From Muricea muricata (lineage: Eukaryota > Cnidaria > Anthozoa > Malacalcyonacea > Plexauridae): 64,000 nt of DNA. This document shows, in pieces, positions 23,163 to 35,645 of this stretch. The number at the start of each line of letters is the position of its first letter. Position 1 is the first letter of the stretch. Location: NCBI GenBank assembly GCA_963855995.1, contig OY979730.1:10269300-10333299 (forward strand), written 5' to 3'. The notes below the pieces were generated by a model. That model was not told the DNA's origin. It ran no database searches and worked only from the letters and a program-made list of their open reading frames with translations. A program made the translations under genes and the position numbers.

Positions 23163-23570
23163 ATAGACCTTTAACCTTTTAGACAAAGTTTTGAAAGAAT
23201 TCGAAACAGGTAAAAATATTACCACATCTTGAAAGAGCATCCTAAACTTAGTAAAACTGCAAAGTTTGGTAGGGAAATGTTCTAAAATATGGAAAATATA
23301 GGCTTTCAAATTTGTCAAATTTTGTATACATGTGCATTACGGGTGGAAAATAATACTCAGTTGATACCCTTGGGTATTCATTTCTCACGGATAATACAAA
23401 ACTACAGAAAATTTGCCAGCTGTGCAAGACTATATTTTCTATAGTTTACAACATTTTACAGCCAAACTTTGCAATTTTACTAAGTTTAGGATGCTCTTTC
23501 AAGCTGTGGTAATATTTTTTCCTATTTCGATTTTTTTCAAAATTTCGTCTAAAAGGTTAAAGGTCCATTA
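23163..23570. mobile_element. Foldback element with roughly 135-bp inverted arms
   Basis: Left arm GACCTTTAACCTTTTAGACA...GAAAGAGCATCCTAAACTTA and right arm TAAGTTTAGGATGCTCTTTC...CTAAAAGGTTAAAGGTCC. The single-copy centre is about 130 bp. A diverged relative with GAAAGAGCAT and Y-shaped arms lies around 21165-21490. Confidence 0.75.
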
Positions 23571-24104
23571 ACTTGATAACATTAAGAAGTTGCCACAAAG
23601 CGTAACAAAGCGGTTGTTTGCATAACCGGCTGTACACCTGCAAGAAGGAATGTTAAATGTTAAGCTTACCACACTTTCCATCGCTAAAACATACGAAGTG
23701 TAATATGCGTGAAGATGAAGGTGATTGACCGATGCAAACGCACACAGACTGTTAAAACCAACACGAAAATCTCTGAAAAATGAAAAGTACTTTTTAAAAT
23801 GAGACATAGTAACGACAGTTTATACTAAAATACATGGTTTAGAGCCCAGGAAAAAACACAATGAAGCTTACTATGCATAATGTACAATACAACGTACAAG
23901 TACGTTGGGGGAGGGGGGTTGTGCAAAGAATATGTGGCCTATCTCGTAGCGTGGTGTATTGAATTTATTTCATATCAATAACAAGATATGCGTAGCTTGG
24001 CAAATTGTTCCTGCAATGCATAAAAAGCTGGGTCCAACAGTCAGCTATTGGTTGTTTACGCAAAAATACAATAGGCATGCACGCCATTAAATAATTACCA
24101 GGGG

Positions 24105-24356
24105 TCGGTTGTACGAAAGGCGAATACCGCCATCCACCAGATAGTGATATTCTCAAACTTTCTAAACATGTTCAGTCACTGGTAAAACCCATATTAAAGT
24201 TCAGCATTTTCGAGTCAAGGTCCCTTTTTATCTCTGGCGAGTTCAATATCCCTGGTGTCATTGCTTTTTATGCCTTTCTGCGACAGTTGAAAAAAATCAC
24301 TATCCAGTGGATAGCGCTATCCACTGACCTTTCCTAAAACCGACACCAGGATAATA
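24105..24356. mobile_element. GGTCGGTT-ended foldback element
   Basis: Starts CAGGGGTCGGTTGTACGAAA and ends AAACCGACACCAGG, with an internal palindrome at ATCCAGTGGATAGCGCTATC. A related inverted copy spans roughly 35175-35556. Confidence 0.6.
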
Positions 24357-24359
24357 AAT

Positions 24360-24735
24360 CAGTTAGATTCATCAAGTTAGCATCAAGTCGGTGAAAATCA
24401 GAGTTGATGCAAACTGATGTTTGCTGAAGCTTGACAATCAAGCCAATCTGCACGTCGAAACCAAAAAAATGAGCGGTTACATACTGAGATTGTACTTTTC
24501 ATGCATACAAAATGATTCGAACACTAACGGTACCGATAATTTACTGGATCCAACAATCGTATTGGGTTACAACGTCGGATTGGGTGGAAATCAACTTGCA
24601 TCAAGCCTGTTGACAACTTGCAACAGACTTGTTATCATCAAGCCGGAGCAAGCGGTGCGAACACATCCTGATATCGGCTTGATGACTGCAAGGTAACCAG
24701 CCTACGGCAGACTGGCGGCAACTTGCGTGTTTCTG
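24360..24735 (-). repeat. CAAGTTG-family dispersed repeat, reverse orientation
   Basis: Has AGCCGGAGCAAGCGGTGCGA and CTGATATCGGCTTGATGACT with GCATCAAGCCTGTTGACAAC. Split by about 170 bp of unrelated sequence. Confidence 0.8.
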
Positions 24736-25075
24736 GCTGTGTACATCTATACATCTGGGGCCGGTTGTATAAAACTCTCAACCGCTTTCTAATCACAGTT
24801 TTGTAGTTAAATAGTGATTAAGTACAAAATACGTGGTTCTGATTGGTCGTGGTTCTGGTTGCTACTAATCATGATCACTTTGTTTTTATATGACCGGCCA
24901 CAAGTTCATCAAATTTGCCTCTCTTTTTTGTACCATTTTCTTCTGGTGACTTTTTCTAGTCTTGTAAGAGATCCATATTTACCTTTTGCAGCTCAAAAAC
25001 ATCATCTCAATGGACAGACGAATTGCTCTTTCAGTCAACACCTAGACGACCACAAAACCACAGCAAAAAAGTAAA

Positions 25076-25368
25076 CAATATAAGAAAAAACATACTCCGA
25101 AGAACAACATTTTGTAAACTCAAGATATGAGCTATTAACAACAAGACAACAGTTTTGCGGTGATATTCATGTTGTCAACAAGACAATATTTTTGCGGTGA
25201 TACAAGCTGGCTATCATATAATATTGTTCTGGTTTGACAATGACTTTGAAATAGAGTCGAAATATCACCGGAAAACTGTTGTCTTGTTGTTAACAGCTCA
25301 TATTGTCTTGAGTTTACAAGATGTTGTTTTTCGGAGTATGTTTTTTCTTATATTTTATTAAATTGTCT
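25076..25368. mobile_element. Foldback MITE with AAAAAACATACTCCGAA ends, copy 1
   Basis: Inverted arms share AAAAAACATACTCCGAA, CAACATTTTGTAAACTCAAG and ACAAGACAACAGTTTT. The centre holds one TGACTTTGAAATAGAGTCGA unit. Copy 2 at 62895-63180 has this centre amplified. Confidence 0.8.
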
Positions 25369-25609
25369 GCTGGTAAAGGTGTCTAAAAGTAAACAACTCT
25401 AACTTCAATTCGACAAATAATAACACTCAAGGTAACACCAGTACCTGCGGAAAGCAGCCGTCAGAATCAGGCACAAATAAAATATTCCCATATTCCAGAG
25501 GGCTGACATTAATGACGACAATGTTTCTTCCTGGGTGATTATCATGGTGTTGTCCTTGCAAGGATAACAGAATCTAGAAGAAAATTATTATGCACAACAT
25601 AAAAAACGC

Positions 25610-25775
25610 ACAAATTGCAACAAATCTGTCGCAAGTCTGCAACAACTCTTGTTCATGACAAGTCTGTTTCGATTTGTAAACAAACTTGTTGTGTAAGATG
25701 ATATTCAAAACTTGTTATCAACAGGCTTGCTGCAAGTTGTTAACAAGCCTGTAAATGACAAGTTGGACATCACTT
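25610..25775 (+). repeat. CAAGTTG-family fragment
   Basis: Partial copy with AAATTGCAACAAATCTG, CAAAACTTGTTATCAACAGG and CTTGCTGCAAGTTGTTAACA. Confidence 0.7.
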
Positions 25776-26457
25776 CAACATCAATGTAATAATCAAATTA
25801 AATTAAATTACAATTAGAACAGTAAATTATTAATTTAATCAACCTGGCAAATAAACCCACCTCTTTCGCAGGAACTTTGGTGAAGTTAAATTTCTCAGCA
25901 TTGTAAGGCTGTTTTAAACTCAGTATATTTTGAGGCGCTCGTCTTTGAGTGAATCTCTTTTCATTTAACTAAAAACAGCAAATTGAATGTGTCTAGCTAC
26001 TGTAATGGAATCCTTGAGGTAGTGAATAAGATATCTATGTGCGCCATTTTTGGCAGCTTCCCAACTTTAAAACCCAGTTGATCTAAAAACACGGGAAGTA
26101 CTGGCACTAGTTGTCAAATAGAAATCATTTTTCGACCCAAATTATCAAATTTCTCATGAAATATACTTTACTTCGTTGGTAAATTTCTGATAGACTTATA
26201 ATTTTCTTCATTAAAGACAGTTACTAAGTTTCAACAAGTTTCACAAAGAAAAACAAAAGATATAAGTGATTAACAACAGCAAAATGGATTTCTATTTGGT
26301 ATTTGAGTTCTGGAGCCAATCACAACCTGGAAACTGGCTTGCGAATTCTGAAATGAACTTTTCAACTTCGCGACGAACTTCCGAAAATCGCAAGAAACCT
26401 CGGAATATTACAGTGATAAGTGACCTGAAATCGACGATAATATAAGTAATAATTAAC

Positions 26458-26563
26458 AATTAGATTACGAGCTCGAGATTTCTATGCGGTGCAGTTGATG
26501 AGGGCGAAGCCCGAATCAACTATCACCGCATAGAAATCGAGAGCGAGTAATCTAATTGTTTTA
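26458..26563. repeat. Near-perfect hairpin with about 45-bp arms
   Basis: CAATTAGATTACGAGCTCGA...GATTTCTATGCGGTG pairs with CACCGCATAGAAATC...GAGCGAGTAATCTAATTG around AAGCCCGAATC. The GGGCGAAGCCCGAA centre and the sequence to the right (to about 26750) are shared with 12865-13050. Confidence 0.75.
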
Positions 26564-27740
26564 GTAGAATCAGAGATCAAACATGGAATATTCAACAAAA
26601 AATTTGATTTTTAAGCAATTTTTTTAAAAGAAATCTCTACAGGAAGATGATTGTTTCGCTACTCGCTATCTATCGAGGAATAGATAGCTAGTAGAGTAAC
26701 CAATCAAATTACAGCATTTGCAATAGTATACTAGTATGATTCTACTAATGTTGATTATTATTCATTGTACTATATTCCTGTATTCTCATTGGTTAAGAGC
26801 CTACAGATATTTCCTCAGTCTGAATAATTCTGAATATCCTGCTCAGCCTCATAAATGTGCGCCTGTGCACAATTCTTGGAGCTCAACGGTTTTCGTATAA
26901 AAACAAAGAAAATACTTCAAGTTACAAGTCAAACATTGAAATTCATGATATATTTATAAACGATTTTATTTTGATTCAAGCGATGCATATTAACTTCTAA
27001 ACAGCATAGATATTCAAAAATTATGAATTCTTGTGATTATTTGTACAAAAAGATCAAATAATGGAAACAAGATAGCAATAATGAACAAATCATGCGGTCG
27101 GTTTCAGCAGACGCGGGCAGAGGACAGAAACTAGAGTGTAATTTGAAGTGGCCTAAATAACATAAACTTGCCTTTACGGTGGTAACTACGGTTAAAAATC
27201 CAAAGGTTATTTCATACCTGAGCTACAAAGTTATATTTTCCTGGAATTATCCGTCTCTCAACAGAATCTAAATTATATTTAAAACATCCCGACTCCATTG
27301 CATGGTCCCACCTCTTGAATATTTCCTCGTCAAACTGCGAGAGAATAAAATCACAATGTAATACGAAACTTGCGGATACATTCTGAATTCTATTATAAAA
27401 TTGCACACTAAAATTATTCTGACCTTACTTCCAGTGTTTGAGCATTTAAAATTGAAGTCATCTTTGCTATATGAAAATAAATGTGTTTCCTAAAAAACAA
27501 AGGTTGAATTCTTAAAAACATACCGAGTTGTGTGCAGTGCGGTGGGACAGAGTTTGGAGAAAATTTAAGGGGAGGTGGGGAGATTTTTAGGGGAAGGTGC
27601 TATTAAGACATCTTTAAGTCGATAAAGGGTGGAAATAAAAAATGCCTTACTTTTATGCATTTTACATAATTATGTTTGCCTGTCTCGAATAAGATTCATC
27701 ATCACACAATAGACACTAATTCGATAAAGCAGACATTTAT

Positions 27741-28120
27741 TACTGTATTCTCTCTATTTAGCCCCCGGGGGGGGGGGGCTTACTCATTTCAGGACTTTTT
27801 GAGGGTGGCTTATTGGAGAAGGGGGCTTAATTGAGAGGGGGGCTTATTTATTCATCCAAAAACCAGCGATGGAGATTATCTCTTTGAACTGCAATACACT
27901 CAAAATCATTACACAGTATATATCATATAACAACAACATTTATATTCAATGTAACAACATATAATATATGTGGAAACAACATATAATATATAATATAACA
28001 ACATATAATATATATTTTATGGGGGGGGGGCTTATTAGAGAGGGGGGGGGCTCGATTCATTTTTTCACTCAAAATGGGGGGGGCTTATTTGAGAGGGGGC
28101 TAAATAGAAAGATTACAGTA
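27741..28120 (+). mobile_element. G-rich element with TACTGTA terminal repeats
   Basis: About 26-bp inverted ends: TACTGTATTCTCTCTATTTA then GCCCCC on the left, and GGGGGC then TAAATAGAAAGATTACAGTA on the right. A terminal TA at both ends fits a Tc1/mariner-type insertion. The interior repeats a GGGGGCTTATT..GAGAGGGGGG phrase and a TA-rich block of ACAACATATAATATA units. Two G-rich GGGGAGGTGC-type stretches flank it. Confidence 0.6.
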
Positions 28121-30847
28121 GGGGAGGTGCCAAAATTTTTGGGGGAGGTGCTGAAAATTTCAGAAGAGGTGTGAAGTGATCCCAGAGGAGGTGCACTCCC
28201 CCAAATTTGGCCTTGCTGTAGAACTATTTTTTCTTAGGGGGCTCTCTAACCTCCCTTGATGAGTACAAAATTGTGAAAGCTATAACACATACATCTACAG
28301 CAGTAACAAAAACTGTCATTATATGGCAACCAACCCGACAGCAGAGTGCAGAAAGCTCATCTCCCTTTTTTAAGGGATATTCTTTCTACCACTGAACATT
28401 TTCCGTAAGCTTATCACACTAGACTTGTGCAAGACTGGAAGACTTGTACTGCACAACCCAAGATATCGAGTGCACAATTTCAATGTCTTCTTTAGTCTTC
28501 TTTACACTTGCTACTAAATTTCATAAACCTTGGGCACACAATTTTCAAACTTTCCAGTCTAGGTATTGCACCCTTGCCAAGCCCCCCATTGGCCCTAGAA
28601 GTGAAGACCTCTGAACATTGTGCAGAATGTTTTAATTTTTATCCACCTATCCCCTCCCCATTTGTTAGTTATTTTTGGTGACCCAGGCTGCAGAGTATGG
28701 TAGCTTTTGACGAGATCTCGGGTGCAGAGAAGGCACAAATCTTAGGTGCGGGTATGCAAAACAGTTGCCAAGTGCAGGTCATGAGTGAGTTAAGGGGCAA
28801 AAGTTACAAAACATGCGTTAAAAACAATGAAAATTATTGCCTTGGGAGCAGATTTAAGTACAGTGTTTTTGTAAAAAATCTTGCGGGCACTGTTGACATA
28901 CTCTGCAGTCTGGAAGTAAAACAAGCACACCGAGGAAGTACCCCTGGGAAGCATTTACTACCATTGCCCTTCAGTTCCCCTCATTTTCTACTCTCAATAT
29001 CTTTTTGGGAACCACTTCACTTTGCAGTCTGGGTTATTAATAAATTCATTTGTTTACTTTCTTATTACTCTGTGAAACGTCAATTGATTGCAGAGTTTGC
29101 AAAGTGCACTGGGAACACAATGCACAAAAAGTGCTCTAATGTCCACACAAAAAATATTTATGTCCTGACACAGCTAACCAAAACGACGTCTTCTCATGAC
29201 AAAATTTCTATGGGCACTGCAAAATATACCCAAGCTGTCTTCTTCTGGCTGTGCACATTGACGTTTGCATTTCAAGCACATTGCCATTCTGCATTTTGAA
29301 TGTTTTTCGATTCTACAAATACAGTTTCTTGCAAAATATTGCGCGGATAGTACGTACGTTATATATATGGCGCGGACATATACAAAAGTGCGCGGGGATT
29401 TTCTGCATACACAGCAAACTTTGCAATCTGGCATCAATATAGTATGCAAAATATAATACATGATTTAGGTATTAACATCGCTAACTTACTATATAACATC
29501 CAAACATAAAGAGACAATGAAAGCAAGTTAGGTATATTCATCTATAAACTAAGGACGCCACGTCGACACTCAAATATTTGACTAATCTTAATAACCCAAA
29601 GAAATCTTTTTGTGTACTATGATAGAGCCTCCAATAATACATCATTTATTAAAAGTAGAATATGGGGGCTCAGATCCTCCTCAAAAGGAAAAGCGGGACT
29701 CCGTCCCCTTTCGCCCCATCTTCTACAGCGCTGCTAAGAAATCAAAAAGAGATTTTAGAAATTTTACCTCATTTTGGGCAGCCATGTTGGTTGGAAGGAA
29801 TGGAGGCTTGAGCATACTTCATGTATATAAGTATGAACAAATATAGTAGTTGTGCGTTGCGTAACCATGCATGTTACCTTGCCCACCCCCATCATTGACG
29901 TTTACATTTACGAGTTTCTGGATGCAGGCTGAAGGTGCAATGTAGCACGAGTTCTTTAAAAACAAACATGTTAGGACCTGATTTACTTGAAATTCTTTGG
30001 GTCAGCATTGATTTATATGTAAATTGAATTGATTCAGAAAAAAAATATCCCTGCGTTTCTTTCCATAACTAAGAACGGGTACTTCTTCCGGCAGTACTTT
30101 CAGCATCCTTGAGTAATTAAAAGATGGTTACATCTGAAATGAACTCTAGTATTCAAATATGGTACTGCATATGTTCTCATCAATCACTGAGATAAAATTG
30201 TCGACGTTATTGAAATATAATTTTTTCTTCCTGTGACCACCGACAGCTATATTGCCTGGTTTTCATTACACCTGAAATTATCCCGTAATAGAATTTGTCT
30301 TTTTCGTAGCCGACAATTAAAGGAATGAACTAGAAACGCGATTTAAAGCGCTAATAGCTCTTTAACTTCACCTTAGTCCTTAGATGTATTCCATGTATTT
30401 CCATATTTTAATTAAACAAGAACAACAATGTCTATGGAACTATTTTAAATCTTTTTCCGGGGTTAATACTGCTAACCAGACTGAAAGTCAGAATTCAATG
30501 ACAATGTCATCGCAAAACGTTTTTAACAACATCTGTAGCGACATTTCGCGGACGAAGGCAAACATGAAGCGTTGGTGTTTAGCTTTCTTGCATCCAAGTG
30601 AAGTTTTAAAAGTCGATAGTTTTATAGACATTGCTGTTCTTGTTTCAAAAACAAAGTCCCAGAATATAATTAAAGCAAAGTTACAGGGTTCCAATGTAAA
30701 GCGTATCAGACGTATTAGCACGTTCACTTGCGTTTCGAGTCCATTCGGTCCTTTGATTGTCCATGCTAGATCTATCAATTCATATACATAAATTATGCTA
30801 TCACATATAAACTACGCTATTATGGTTGTGATTTCTGTCCATGGAAG

Positions 30848-33094
30848 TCAATTCCTTCCCGCCATCTCTTCAGTACACTTCATGTTTTCCAACACGATAT
30901 TCTCCATCGAGTGCGAGGTTGGAGTCTTGGGTGCATTAGAATAGCCAATGACGCGAGGGAGATGGCAGCGACCACTGCAACACAGGATTGATTTAAAACC
31001 TTCGCGGAAATTCTTCCCCAGCAAACAGTAGATGACTGGATTGCAGGCACAGCTCAGAAACGCCAGCAGAAGTGAGGGGTACCAAACGTATCTAGAATAC
31101 AAATCGAAAGCACAAGGTTTCCTTATGGCATTTTCCTGGTTGTCAGAAGTTCTTGAATCTTAAACCTTTGTACACTAGGAAACGTTCCGAAAGAAAGTTT
31201 CCGAAAAAAAGTTTATGAAACGAATAGAGCATTTGGTTAAAAAGCAGCGAAAATTGAGTTCCAACGGGATCTTATCGACATCTTTATACGGCTAGTACGG
31301 CTGTTCGAAATAGATATACCTTTAATTTCATAATGTTCAATGGTTGAAATGGTTAATTTGTTGACTAGGTACAAAAAGTTTTGAAAACTTGTTTCACAAA
31401 TTAGAACATTGCTCTCATTAGATAAACGTTTGTTTCAGAGATTTTCTTTTCGTATCAAGGCCTTTAATTCACACCCTGTTACTAGTGTGAAGCAGTGAAG
31501 GAATGAATACGTGTTAAGTAACAAAACTTGTACAAACCTGGCGCAGTTTGTATCAAAGGCGTTTAGCTTAAACGGTGGATAAGTGAAATTTGAAAATCAC
31601 TTTTACATCTAGTACGGGACCAAAATTATGAGTTTAATAAAATAAATATTTAGTTTTATATATAATTGTTCTTCTCAGGTCAAATAACTTTAGCTGGCTT
31701 GCTTATACAACATGCAAACTTGTTTAATAGCTTTGAGTAAATGCCTTTGATACAACCGGCCCCTGGTCAAAAGAATTAGAACCGGGTGGAAACCTGCATG
31801 GTTAAAAAAACAGGCAAAAATCGGGCGTATATATCTTTTAAGAGATTTGCTTGGCATCAGTCTCCTGTTACACATGGTATTTTTATAAGACTATGTTAAC
31901 AAAAAATAGGGGTGTTCGTTTCCCCCCCGGGGGGGGGGGGTGGAGAAACAACACAGCCACCCTATTATTTGTTCTCAAAACAGAGTTTTATATTTTTATC
32001 GCATTGCTTGCATATCTATCAGGGGCTTGTTGTCTCTGTATTTTGAGGAGCTAAAAGTTGATCCATCGCTTACGTACTTATAAACACTTTTGTAATCATA
32101 TTCGATCCTCTTCAAAAAGTACAGGATGTTATAAGGCGTCCACGATAGAAAGAAGACGACGATGGTTACAAAAAGCATCTTCACAACCCCCCGTCTCGAT
32201 CTATGCATTGCCATGCTGGCTTCACTTTCGCCGGGGGGTGCAATTCGTAGCCTCCGAATCACATTGAGGTAGAGCACGGAAATGACGATGAGGGGGACTA
32301 GGTACAAGGCTACCACAATGAAAACGCCATAGATGTTTTTAGCCCGCAAACTCGGCCAGCGGTATGTACAGTCACAGCTCAGCTGTTCCCCATCAGTATT
32401 CCACCTGACACCGCAGTAGTACAAGGTTGGAAAATAAATGATAATGGAGGCCAACCATATTGAAGGAATGATGTATTTGAGCCGTGCTTTAAAATCTCCA
32501 AATGTTAATGGTTTGCAAACAGCACAGTATCTCTCGACAGCGATCACGCTTAGGGTTAGAACTGATGAACTGTAGGGAATATTTACCATGTTGATTTGAA
32601 ATTTACAACCCACGTTGCCTGGAAGTGAACGAATAAAATTAAATGCTTTAACTATACAATTACAAACTTTCACTTTCAACTAATTTAAAAATGGATGTTC
32701 TGACTTTAATACTTTAGAAGTATAAATTTTTCTTTAAATAACCCAACTATAGCTTCTTTTAAATATTAATAATGATCGACAACCTACCCAAATTCAAATC
32801 TTTCACAACAAAATCCGTGACTTGGAACACTGTTGCCAAAGCTTGAATAAGATCACTTACGCTGAGATTTACCAACAGATAGTTCGTGACTTCGTGCATC
32901 CTACGATTCGAGGCAACGATGTAACACACCAGACCGTTTCCAGCCACCGCAAACATCAGGATCAAAGTATACACGGTCAAGAATATGGGCACGGCAGAGC
33001 CCAAGGAATTGTAGGCTTCCTTGTTGGTATCATTGCAAGACGATGTTGTGCAATTGGATTGGTTTGTGTAAGAGGTATTTAGCAATGGTACCAT
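30848..33094 (-). CDS. Class A (rhodopsin-like) GPCR, neuropeptide-receptor type (gene A)
   Basis: Three exons read on the minus strand: 33094-32788, 32618-32078, 31091-30848 (1092 nt, 363 residues). The phase 1 and phase 2 introns close in frame. The extracellular N terminus has several N-glycosylation sequons. Helix marks: AGNGLV (TM1), NLSVSDL (TM2, Asp2.50), Cys3.25 in NVGCKFQ, ERYCAV in place of DRY (TM3), the extracellular-loop cysteines in CDCTYRWPS, SWTPYN (TM6) and NPVIY (TM7). CCSG in the C tail could be palmitoylated. The layout matches peptide receptors of the NPFF/QRFP/tachykinin-like group; the ligand cannot be told from sequence. The exon 2 donor is GTACGT after TATAA, chosen because only it joins exon 3 in frame. 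First of three tandem paralogs. Confidence 0.9.
31545..31765. mobile_element. CCGGTTGTATC-ended foldback element
   Basis: Left end TTTGTATCAAAGGCGTTTAG and right end GCCTTTGATACAACCGGCCC are inverted, with GATAAGTGAAATTTGAAAA inside. It lies in intron 2 of GPCR gene A; family copies lie at 42752-43013 and 53074-53320. A C7G12 tract (31922-31940) lies to its right. Confidence 0.75.
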
Positions 33095-34619
33095 AATGAT
33101 GACGCCTTTGATATTATATGTTTCTTACTCATTTACTCATTGATTATTTGTTTGTCGATCTTTTGGGATGTATCTAGCCATCGGAGTTCTTCCACATTGT
33201 TCTTGAAGCTTGTTCATTGCTAGAGTTATGAAAGGTTTACGAAAAGTGCTCTGTATAAATAACATGGTTAGCAGAGTATAGACAATGCATTATGTGTAAA
33301 TATTTGATGTAATATGATACCTGTATCTCATTCGACTTTACTCTTCAAATACATATACATGCACAATACATGCACCTCAAAGTATTATATGTTCAAATAG
33401 TGAGTACAAAATATTTGGTGTTATACAGTCGCGAAGCTAGCGTGAAAGTTATTTCCTGGTCCTACAGACCGTGATCCGTGAAAACAATCAATTTCTAAAG
33501 AAATGAATTGATATATGCTAATGCTCAAAAGTTGCAAAGTACACAGTTGCAAAATGTCCGCTAAACGGGTAAACTCAAACTTTTGCAACGTTTATGAAGT
33601 TATTATGCAAGCATTGATAGCTAAAAGTCTCCCAGAGTTTTTATCACGACGTAAAGATAGATTGTTTTATCACTATTGGATATCACAAATGAAGATCGAA
33701 GGACAGAACAGTAATAATTACAATAAATTAAGTTTTGTTTCGATGTTGTAGCAGGTTTTGAGATTGTGGAGTAATTATGAGAAGGATTTAATTATTGCAG
33801 TAACCCAGTTATGAACATTTTATTAGTAATTTCATAGGTTAGAGAGCAATGAATATACTTTTGGCTTATTGATAAGAGCCTTTAAGGTAATTGTGATATA
33901 TACGTCAATAAATTTTGTAGCGTGCCTTGTTTCTGAAAATATTGAAGGATAAATGAGACTAGTTTTGTGATTAGGTCTATTGTGATGACGTCAGAAGCGG
34001 GTTAGTGTATAACTGTATAAATGTCAATCAGTAATTAAATCTGAATGAAGTTTTCTTGAACACTTAGCAATCTACGTAGGGAAAATATACATACAATTCC
34101 AGAGGGACATTAAATCTAACATTAAATACATTTGCAAATGACGCGGAAATATTTGACGTGGAAATGTCGCAGGCACCTTGATACTGAAGCCATTTTTACG
34201 ATCATTGACATCAATATGCTTATAACTATACGGCAACGACCAATTCAGACTCTTCGCCTTTTGCCATCATAATTATTAGTTTCCACTCTCCCCCCCCCCC
34301 CCCCCCCTACGTCCACCAAACTACCAAACCTTTTGCCTTCAAAAACGCTTTTGAATTCTTGGGAAACATTTTCTCTTCCTGGGAAGTAAATGACCATGTC
34401 ATTCAAAGTCAGCAAACATGCCAAACAAGGAGACATTTTTATTTGAAAGAAAAACGGTGTTTCATAGTTTACCCAGGACTCAAAACTATTTACAATTTTA
34501 AATGTTTATGTTTGCAATGTTGATACGTGCATTAAAAATGTGATGCAATACCTTCAAACTATTTATTTGCATTCTACTTTTTGTAAATTGCTGTTAGAAT
34601 ATAACATGGGAATATAATA

Positions 34620-34772
34620 CAGTAGCAAAGCCAGCCCAACAATTTGGTCATGCTGTGCAAATTTAAACATTATCATTATTCATTTCTTTAAAAATTCATT
34701 CCTTATACGGTAAAAACACAGAAAAATTTGCATTTGCATGACCAAATTAATGTCGGGCTGGCTCGGCTACTG
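34620..34772. mobile_element. CAGTAGC-ended MITE, copy 1
   Basis: Ends CAGTAGCAAAGCCAGCCCAA and GTCGGGCTGGCTCGGCTACTG-like inverse. GGGAATATA occurs just outside both ends, a possible target duplication. The interior AACATTATCATTATTCA and TTCCTTATACGGT is shared with copy 2. Confidence 0.8.
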
Positions 34773-35026
34773 TCAGGGAATATACTGTTGAAATCGAAGT
34801 GCATTCTTATTGGCCTGCAATTTTAGATCCAGATTTTAATTTTTAGATACTAGAGGATTTAAAAACAACTAGATGTTTTGGTTAAATATCCGTACAGTAT
34901 TAGTGGTACATATCGAATAATGAGTGCTATTCCACCAATACACAGGGTGTCTTAAATCGTATAATTTGCATAAACAAGAGCAAAGAGCTACTGGTCATTA
35001 TAAGGTCATCTTAAACGAGCCGAAAG

Positions 35027-35170
35027 CAGTAGCGAAACCAACCCGACAATTTAGTCATACTATGCAAATTGAATCATTATCATTATTCACTCTTTAGCAA
35101 TTGATTCCTTATACGGTCTATAAACACAGAAAAATTTTCATGACCAAATGTCGGACTGGCTTCGCCACTG
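35027..35170. mobile_element. CAGTAGC-ended MITE, copy 2
   Basis: CAGTAGCGAAACCAACCCGA at the left and TCGGACTGGCTTCGCCACTG at the right. CCGAAAG flanks both ends (with A between on the right), a likely target duplication. It lies 254 bp from copy 1 in the same orientation. Confidence 0.8.
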
Positions 35171-35645
35171 ACCGAAAGGTAGATAGCGCTATCCACTGGA
35201 TAGTGATTTTTTCAACTGCCGCAGAAAGGCGTAGAAAAATGACAGTATGACACCAGGAATACTGGGATCGCAAGAGATACAGAGTGAATTGAAGATTAAA
35301 ATTGGTTAAACAGTTACTGAACATGTTAAGAAAGTATGAGAAAATCGCTATGTCCTTTGGATCGGTTCTGCGAATTATGGAAAGCGCTAGACATAGACAC
35401 AATAACACCTCTAGGAATACTGGACTCGCAGGAGATACAAAGTGACTTTGACTCGAAAATGCTGAAGATTAATACTAGTTTACCAGCTACTGAACATGTT
35501 TAGGACTTCACTGTTCAGTGATTGTGCTATCGAACTTTCGTACAATCGACCCCTGACTTAAATCATTGCATTTTTTTTTGAGATAGCTACCATGGAGTCA
35601 TAAACGCATCATGGAAATCTCGAAACATCCTCCTGAGAATTCATT

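Larger units (their letters stand above)
16141..30847. other. Gene-poor, repeat-dense interval
   Basis: No coding exon could be supported over 14.7 kb. The interval holds nested and paired foldback elements (17.4, 18.8, 19.6, 20.0-20.6, 23.2, 24.1, 25.1, 26.5 kb), CAAGTTG-family copies (16.3, 22.0, 22.9, 24.4, 25.6 kb), a short 114-bp satellite block, telomere-like repeats at 20.8 kb, and a G-rich element at 27.7-28.1 kb. The longest open frame (28697-29299 plus) shows no recognisable domain. Confidence 0.6.
33095..35645. other. Intergenic region between GPCR genes A and B
   Basis: Holds a C18 tract (34290-34307), two copies of a CAGTAGC-ended MITE and part of a GGTCGGTT-type foldback (about 35175-35556). 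No exon was recognised. It contains the presumed promoter of gene A, but no TATA box stands out close to 33094. Confidence 0.55.

Noticed and set aside
28697-29299. 200-codon plus-strand open frame, the longest single unexplained frame
   Set aside because: No domain or helix pattern recognised, irregular composition, and the surrounding DNA repeats TGCAGAGT and TTTGCA-type words. Without transcript evidence it is not supported as a gene.
30384-30791. 135-codon plus-strand frame next to GPCR A
   Set aside because: No recognisable features; it lies in the probable 3' UTR of GPCR A on the other strand, and the antisense frame is open too.
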